A stretch of DNA of 64,000 bases, from positions 103,095 through 167,094 of the forward strand of contig NZ_CP087114.1 in the NCBI RefSeq assembly GCF_022559585.1. The letters run 5' to 3'. Made by a program: the position numbers and the translations under genes. The DNA comes from Bartonella machadoae. Its GTDB lineage: Bacteria > Pseudomonadota > Alphaproteobacteria > Rhizobiales > Rhizobiaceae. The notes under the pieces are model-generated. The model worked only from the letters and a program-made list of their open reading frames with translations, did not search any database and was not told where the DNA came from. Shown piece by piece: positions 63,201 through 64,000 of the stretch; position 1 is the first letter of the stretch; each line of letters begins with the position of its first letter.

Positions 63201-64000
63201 CAGGTGTAGGAAGTTCATTCACGAATATTCATAAAGAGCTTAAGACTGAGATTAAAAAAGTCGTTGGAGACAGTCTTGTTAAGCAGGATGCTGATACCAA
63301 AGTTATCAAGATAGGAGCAGAGAAAGGCGGCAGTATCATTAGTATTGCCAATAGTGGAGATGCATCGCGGACCTTGTCTGGAGTGAAATCTGGTGTACTT
63401 TCGAAAGAATCGACGGAAGCAGTAAATGGCTCTCAGCTTTATTCCATGAATAATACGCTAGCGGCCTATTTAGGAGGTGGAGCTGGATATGCGAATGGCG
63501 AATGGCATAAACCTGATTTCAAGGTTAATGTTGTCAAAGAAGATGGCAGTGCAGTTGAAGAGAAGAGCTATAAGACTGTAGCGGAAGCTTTTGCAGGTGT
63601 AGGAAGTTCATTCACGAATATTCATAAAGAGCTTAAGACTGAGATTAAAAAAGTCGTTGGAGACAGCCTTGTTAAGCAGAATGAAGAGACACATGTTATC
63701 AGTATAGGAGGTGAAAAGAGTGGTACTGAAGTTAAGCTTGCGAATGTTGATGGCGCATCGCGGACGTTGTCTGGAGTAAAATCTGGTGCGCTTTCGGAAG
63801 AATCGACGCAAGCGGTGAATGGTTCACAGCTTTTTGCGACCAATCAACATGTAAGCACCGTGTCTACCAATCTTGAAACAGCCGCTACGGATATAGCTAA
63901 ATCCTTTGGTGGTGGTGCTAAGTATGAAGGTGGTGTATGGACTGCTCCTAAATTTACGGTTAAGAGCTTTGAAGAAGAAGGGAAGGTTTCTGATGAGACC
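51263..64000 (+). CDS. Giant trimeric autotransporter adhesin 3, 3' end beyond the window
   Basis: Open from ATG 51263 (GGAGA upstream) to the window end: at least 4246 codons with the frame intact at every point I checked. A signal region of about 45 residues leads to two copies of a segment with SALESDP(A/S)AL and RSFSMPDL, then three consecutive YadA-like head/neck modules (about 51880-52720, 52790-53570, 53630-54020). More than 9 kb of stalk follows: repeated necks (STDAVNGSQL), aromatic-glycine modules (YFGGGA-type) and coiled coils, much of it recently duplicated. The anchor has not been reached. By family knowledge, length sets the reach of the fibre; BadA itself exceeds 3000 residues. 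Confidence 0.95.
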   Translation, partial: MKKFYATQAASNLSHSRFPDQRSFVRTLSLAGMVVFLSNILPVSAGVAGNSSDGKPNTVETASIAANNDPASSPVDVNARHVSGGDPFSRFAVSARPVLVSALESDPAALTVDVSARTESLEEDSVKQGPRLRSFSMPDLRQISALESDPSALNGDISTEDETLEANTVNKRALFKRALFRSFSMPDLNQPMARGFTPFSAKESRIATGGLTLGDGASAGVGSIAIGQDTRKPNDASKYWVAPKAEGKMSMAIGLGAKSPAEKSIAIGQNATVKKKDAERSVVLGDNASASVVTGVALGAGSDAVTASGIVGYSPKTGEVASTLQDIAWKSTYGAASIGVFNDSSTPQKTRQLVGLSAGTQDTDAVNVAQLKELREMVVEGWKFTIDGANSTNVSLNSKNEIDFSSGSANFKIAKGEKDNKVTFDLAKELELDSIKTGTNTLDKTGLLIANGPEITKDGISAGSKKITNVATGTENTDAVNFAQLKAIQAAVAIKGFKINTTSKDFTDAIAAAENSIAIGSNAIARAENSIAIGSDAAALAESSIAIGQSAFIEKGDKGVAIGSNARVYTESGVALGDNSTVLEKHKDGVVGYSPKTGKVSTSQDGAWRSGTGAVSVGVYDQGTGRVSSARQIVGVSAGTEDNDAVNVAQLKELREMVVGGWQFTIGGKNPTNVGLDTENAVDFSAGSGNFEITKGDKGNNIKFDLAKNIAVDKVKVATNVFDATGLVIGNGPKVTTAGISAGSRKITEVAEGASDTDAVNFAQLKAVQAAVAIKGLKINTTSKDFTDAVAAAEDSIAIGSKANVDALSKGAIAFGHGASVKNQTKELGSLGAIALGENATVSVRDGIALGSYSVADVDAGVAGYDPRTRENTPKQDNTWLGGLAALSIGNAKEGKTRQIVGVAAGTADTDAVNVAQLKALQNSITPSWDLSVNGKNKTNVNSTSPMDLAAGSTNITLTKGEKDNNVKFDLARGITVDKIEVGNNTLDATGLVISDGPKITTSGIDAGSKRITGVGNATADTDAVNFAQLNKVKKEVEQQVAANSFVKQDAETLHITIGKDTGGDRINIANNKGETRTLTGVKDGDISKNSTDAVNGSQLFATNSNITKNTNDIKEANSKITKNAADITKTNSNISSLDDNISKYLGGGASVLQGKEPTYTVQKGTYHDVGSAFAGVDSSFTKINNEITEVAQKVDKNALLWNDEKHAFVARHEHKEEGKEINSRITSLADGVISIDSTDAVAGNQLYRLSRGVETSLGGGAKYDNGRWSPPTFKVKSVKEDGKTEEKDYHDVATALSEVGSSITNVQNKVTEQVNNVINKVEGESVVKWDEKTKSITIGKEKDGNVINLQNKDNENRTISGLIGGKISKDSNEAVNGSQLYSLNNDIAHYFDKNAGYNEDGKWTAPTFKFKTVNADGTEKDNTYYNVADAFAGVGTSITNVKKEITNQINKVEGDSLVKWDEKTKFITIGKEKDGTVINIANKDKKDRILSGVKAGQNDNEAVNKGQLDESLKDLSNRLQSDESAVVHYDKGDTNGSVNYTSVTLGKGKGSASVGLHNVADGTIAKDSHDAITGGQVNKIGEDSAKFLGGTSSFTNGSLTQPTYQLSKISKDGTVGSTSFHDVGTAFAGLDTNIKNVNDRIKEVSQGVAQDSLNWSPKNNAFVATHGAGDAKSNSKITSLKAGIISSLSTDAVNGSQLYSLGTEVAKFLGGNAEYKDGKWTAPTFTLKMPNSDGTTEDKNYKSVAEAFEGVGASITNVKKEITNQINKVEGDSLVKWDEKTKFITIGKEKDGTVINIANKDKEDRTLSGVKKAENANEAVNKGQLDESLAKLSNDLQSDESAVVHYDRKEGENGGINYASVTLGGKDKTSVALHNVADGKIAKDSHDAITGGQINTVGNEVAQLLGGNTSFKDGSFTGTTYNLSNINEKGEITDKTFSDVGSAFTGLNTNIDNVNKRIKEVSQSVAQDSLNWSTKDNAFVATHGETKSNSKITSLQNGAVSKDSTDAVNGSQLFDTNEKVAAYLGGKAEYKDGKWTAPTFTLKMPNSDGITEDKNYKSVAEAFEGVGASITNVKKEITNQINKVEGDSLVKWDEKTKFITIGKEKDGTVINIANKDKEDRTLSGVKKAENANEAVNKGQLDESLAKLSNDLQSDESAVVHYDRKEGENGGINYASVTLGGKDKTSVALHNVADGKIAKDSHDAITGGQINTVGNEVAQLLGGNTSFKDGSFTGTTYNLSNINEKGEITDKTFSDVGSAFTGLNTNIDNVNKRIKEVSQSVAQDSLNWSTKDNAFVATHGETKSNSKITSLQNGAVSKDSTDAVNGSQLFDTNEKVAAYLGGKAEYKDGKWTAPTFTLKMPNSDGITEDKNYKSVAEAFEGVGASITNVKKEITNQINKVEGDSLVKWDDDSQLIKIGAEKHGNKVTIADQDSKDRTLSGVKKAENANEAVNKGQLDESLAKLSNSLQSDESAVVHYDKKADDNNSINYASVTFGKGKDSAPVGLHNVADGQISESSHDAITGGQVNKIGKDIAKFLGGESSFTNGSLTQPTYKLSEVSKNGEIEDAEFKDVGSAFTGLDKNIKNVNQRIKEVSQGVAQDSLNWNKEAGAFVATHGSGDAKSNSKITSLQNGTINEKSTDAIAGQQLHALGNDVAAYFGGNASYKNGTWIAPKFTLKTVKEDGSAVEEQSYGSVAAAFEGRGTSFKNLHKEVTQGNTEVSENIKQNALLWSDEDKAFVATHGKDGEKTNSKIKVLANGDISASSTEAVNGSQLYSLNTTLAQYFGGDAAFKDGIFTGPTYKLSKVSQDGKVEKAEFKDVGLAFSGLDGNIKNVNDRIKDVSESVAQDSLNWNKEAGAFVATHGKDGEKTNSKIKFLANGDISASSTEAVNGSQLYSLNTTLAQYFGGDAAFKDGIFTGPTYKLSKVSQDGKVEKAEFKDVGLAFSGLDENIKNVNDRIKDVSESVAQDSLNWNKEAGAFVATHGKDGAKTNSKITSLQNGDISASSTDAVAGQQLHALGNDVAAYFGGNASYKNGTWIAPKFTLKTVKEDGSAVEEQSYGSVAAAFEGIGTSFKNLHKEVTQGNTEVSENIKQNALLWSDEDKAFVATHGKDGEKTNSKITSLQNGDISASSTDAVAGQQLHALGNEVAAYFGGDASYENGSWKAPSFKVNIVKEDGSAVEEQSYGSVAEAFAGVGSSFTNIHNEVKNKISQVVKDSLVKQDEKTKVIKIGGEQDGTTITIADKDNKDRILSGVKAAANDNEAVNKGQLDKGLKDLSNSLQSEESAVVLYDKGSDGNTNYGSVTFGKGKDSSPVGLHNVANGQLSEGSHDVVTGGQINTISQDVAKFLGGDAGFKNGAFTGPTYQLSKVSKDGHVEKHAFKDVGSAFSGLDENIKNVNDRIKDVSESVAQDSLNWNKDEGAFVATHGEKGGKKTNSKIKFLANGDIAEGSTEAVNGSQLYSMSNTLATYLGGGAGYANGEWHKPDFKVNVVKEDGSAVEEKSYKTVAEAFAGVGSSFTNIHKELKTEIKKVVGDSLVKQDADTKVIKIGAEKGGSIISIANSGDASRTLSGVKSGALSEESTQAVNGSQLFATNQHVSTVSTNLETAARNIAKSFGGGAKYENDAWTVPSFKVKSFEEDGKIEDKEYPDVASAFAGVGSSFTNVNNRITNVKDEITKEISQVVKDSLVKQDEKTKVIKIGGEQDGTTITIADKDNKDRILSGVKAAANDNEAVNKGQLDKGLKDLSNSLQSEESAVVLYDKGSDGNTNYGSVTFGKGKDSSPVGLHNVANGQLSEGSHDVVTGGQINTISQDVAKFLGGDAGFKNGAFTGPTYQLSKVSKDGHVEKHAFKDVGSAFSGLDENIKNVNDRIKDVSESVAQDSLNWNKDEGAFVATHGEKGGKKTNSKIKFLANGDIAEGSTEAVNGSQLYSMSNTLATYLGGGAGYANGEWHKPDFKVNVVKEDGSAVEEKSYKTVAEAFAGVGSSFTNIHKELKTEIKKVVGDSLVKQDADTKVIKIGAEKGGSIISIANSGDASRTLSGVKSGVLSKESTEAVNGSQLYSMNNTLAAYLGGGAGYANGEWHKPDFKVNVVKEDGSAVEEKSYKTVAEAFAGVGSSFTNIHKELKTEIKKVVGDSLVKQNEETHVISIGGEKSGTEVKLANVDGASRTLSGVKSGALSEESTQAVNGSQLFATNQHVSTVSTNLETAATDIAKSFGGGAKYEGGVWTAPKFTVKSFEEEGKVSDET
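51773..51802 (+). repeat. 15-bp tandem repeat encoding KRALF twice
   Basis: AAGAGAGCTCTCTTT occurs twice in tandem in the N-terminal region of adhesin 3. The unit is itself a near-palindrome and a multiple of three, so copy-number change keeps the frame. Confidence 0.8.
56402..58486 (+). repeat. 945-bp tandem repeat in adhesin 3
   Basis: Copies at 56402-57346 and 57347-58291 are nearly identical (few base changes, e.g. GGTACC against GGTATC). A third partial copy runs from 58292 to about 58486. The unit encodes 315 residues, including a YFGG-type module, a neck and a coiled-coil connector. Confidence 0.9.
59201..60604 (+). repeat. Nested 363-bp and 1104-bp repeats in adhesin 3
   Basis: A 363-bp unit is repeated in tandem (59468-59830, 59831-60193, with a further start at 60194). 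A segment at 59201-59500 recurs at 60305-60604 (offset 1104). Both offsets are multiples of three. The unit covers a YFGGDAAF module and connector. Confidence 0.85.
60891..63403 (+). repeat. 1.1-kb near-identical direct repeat, offset 1407 bp
   Basis: 60891-61996 and 62298-63403 are almost base-identical, offset by 1407 bp (469 codons). A shorter part (from about 61647) occurs a third time from about 63447. The final part of the window repeats the 61980-62110 stretch again (from about 63772). Confidence 0.9.

Noticed and set aside
56402..63403. CRISPR-like or IS-like repeats
   Set aside because: Units are hundreds of bp, coding and in frame; no short direct repeats with unique spacers and no transposase.

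Overview
The window is most likely from a Bartonella species (Alphaproteobacteria). The DNA is AT-rich and compact. It carries three adjacent BadA/Vomp-type trimeric autotransporter adhesins with the stalk and anchor motifs of that genus, next to a temperate prophage of rhizobial type. The call rests on gene content read by eye, not on a database match.

Positions 1-34206 hold most of one prophage, whose left end lies outside the window. Read from the right, the right arm (28141-34106, + strand) carries a CI-type repressor with an S24 self-cleavage domain, a Rha/KilAC antirepressor, two tandem hexapeptide-repeat proteins, an ERF annealing protein, a YqaJ-type exonuclease, a small probable excision-control protein and a tyrosine integrase. 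Just after the integrase is a 3' fragment of a tRNA-Ser gene, the probable attachment core. The left arm (28068 down to 15, - strand) starts with a Cro-like gene. It continues with a RuvC-like nuclease, two DUF1376 replication proteins (one with an iteron-like cluster inside it), SSB, lambda-like terminase, gpW, portal, S49 protease, scaffold, decoration and capsid genes, and then a P2-order baseplate (V, W, J, I) and tail fibre. Sheath, tube and tape-measure genes are not seen and would follow to the left if P2 order holds.

Two accessory cassettes interrupt the late genes. Each has a consensus -35 box, a structured leader RNA of about 190 nt, a KilAC-domain regulator, a 92-codon gene and a hairpin. 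Each lies tail-to-tail with toxin-type genes on the + strand: HicAB plus a truncated CopG antitoxin at 8374-9116, and a Fic AMP-transferase at 18261-19307. A second HicAB pair is at 22170-22795. The leader RNA carries two terminal hairpins whose loops are complementary and co-vary between copies. This is the most interesting signal in the prophage.

Positions 34207-40707 are host DNA of low gene density: an MFS exporter, a small hypothetical gene, a stretch of decayed coding sequence, and a large gene fusing a PLP-decarboxylase-like domain that lacks its cofactor lysine to a GNAT acetyltransferase.

Positions 40708-64000 are an adhesin cluster: a 1711-residue and a 1200-residue trimeric autotransporter, then a third that starts at 51263 and is still open at the window end (at least 4246 codons). 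The third has three head modules and several recent in-frame duplications (offsets 363, 945, 1104 and 1407 bp), the expected footprint of recombination-driven length variation in a surface adhesin.
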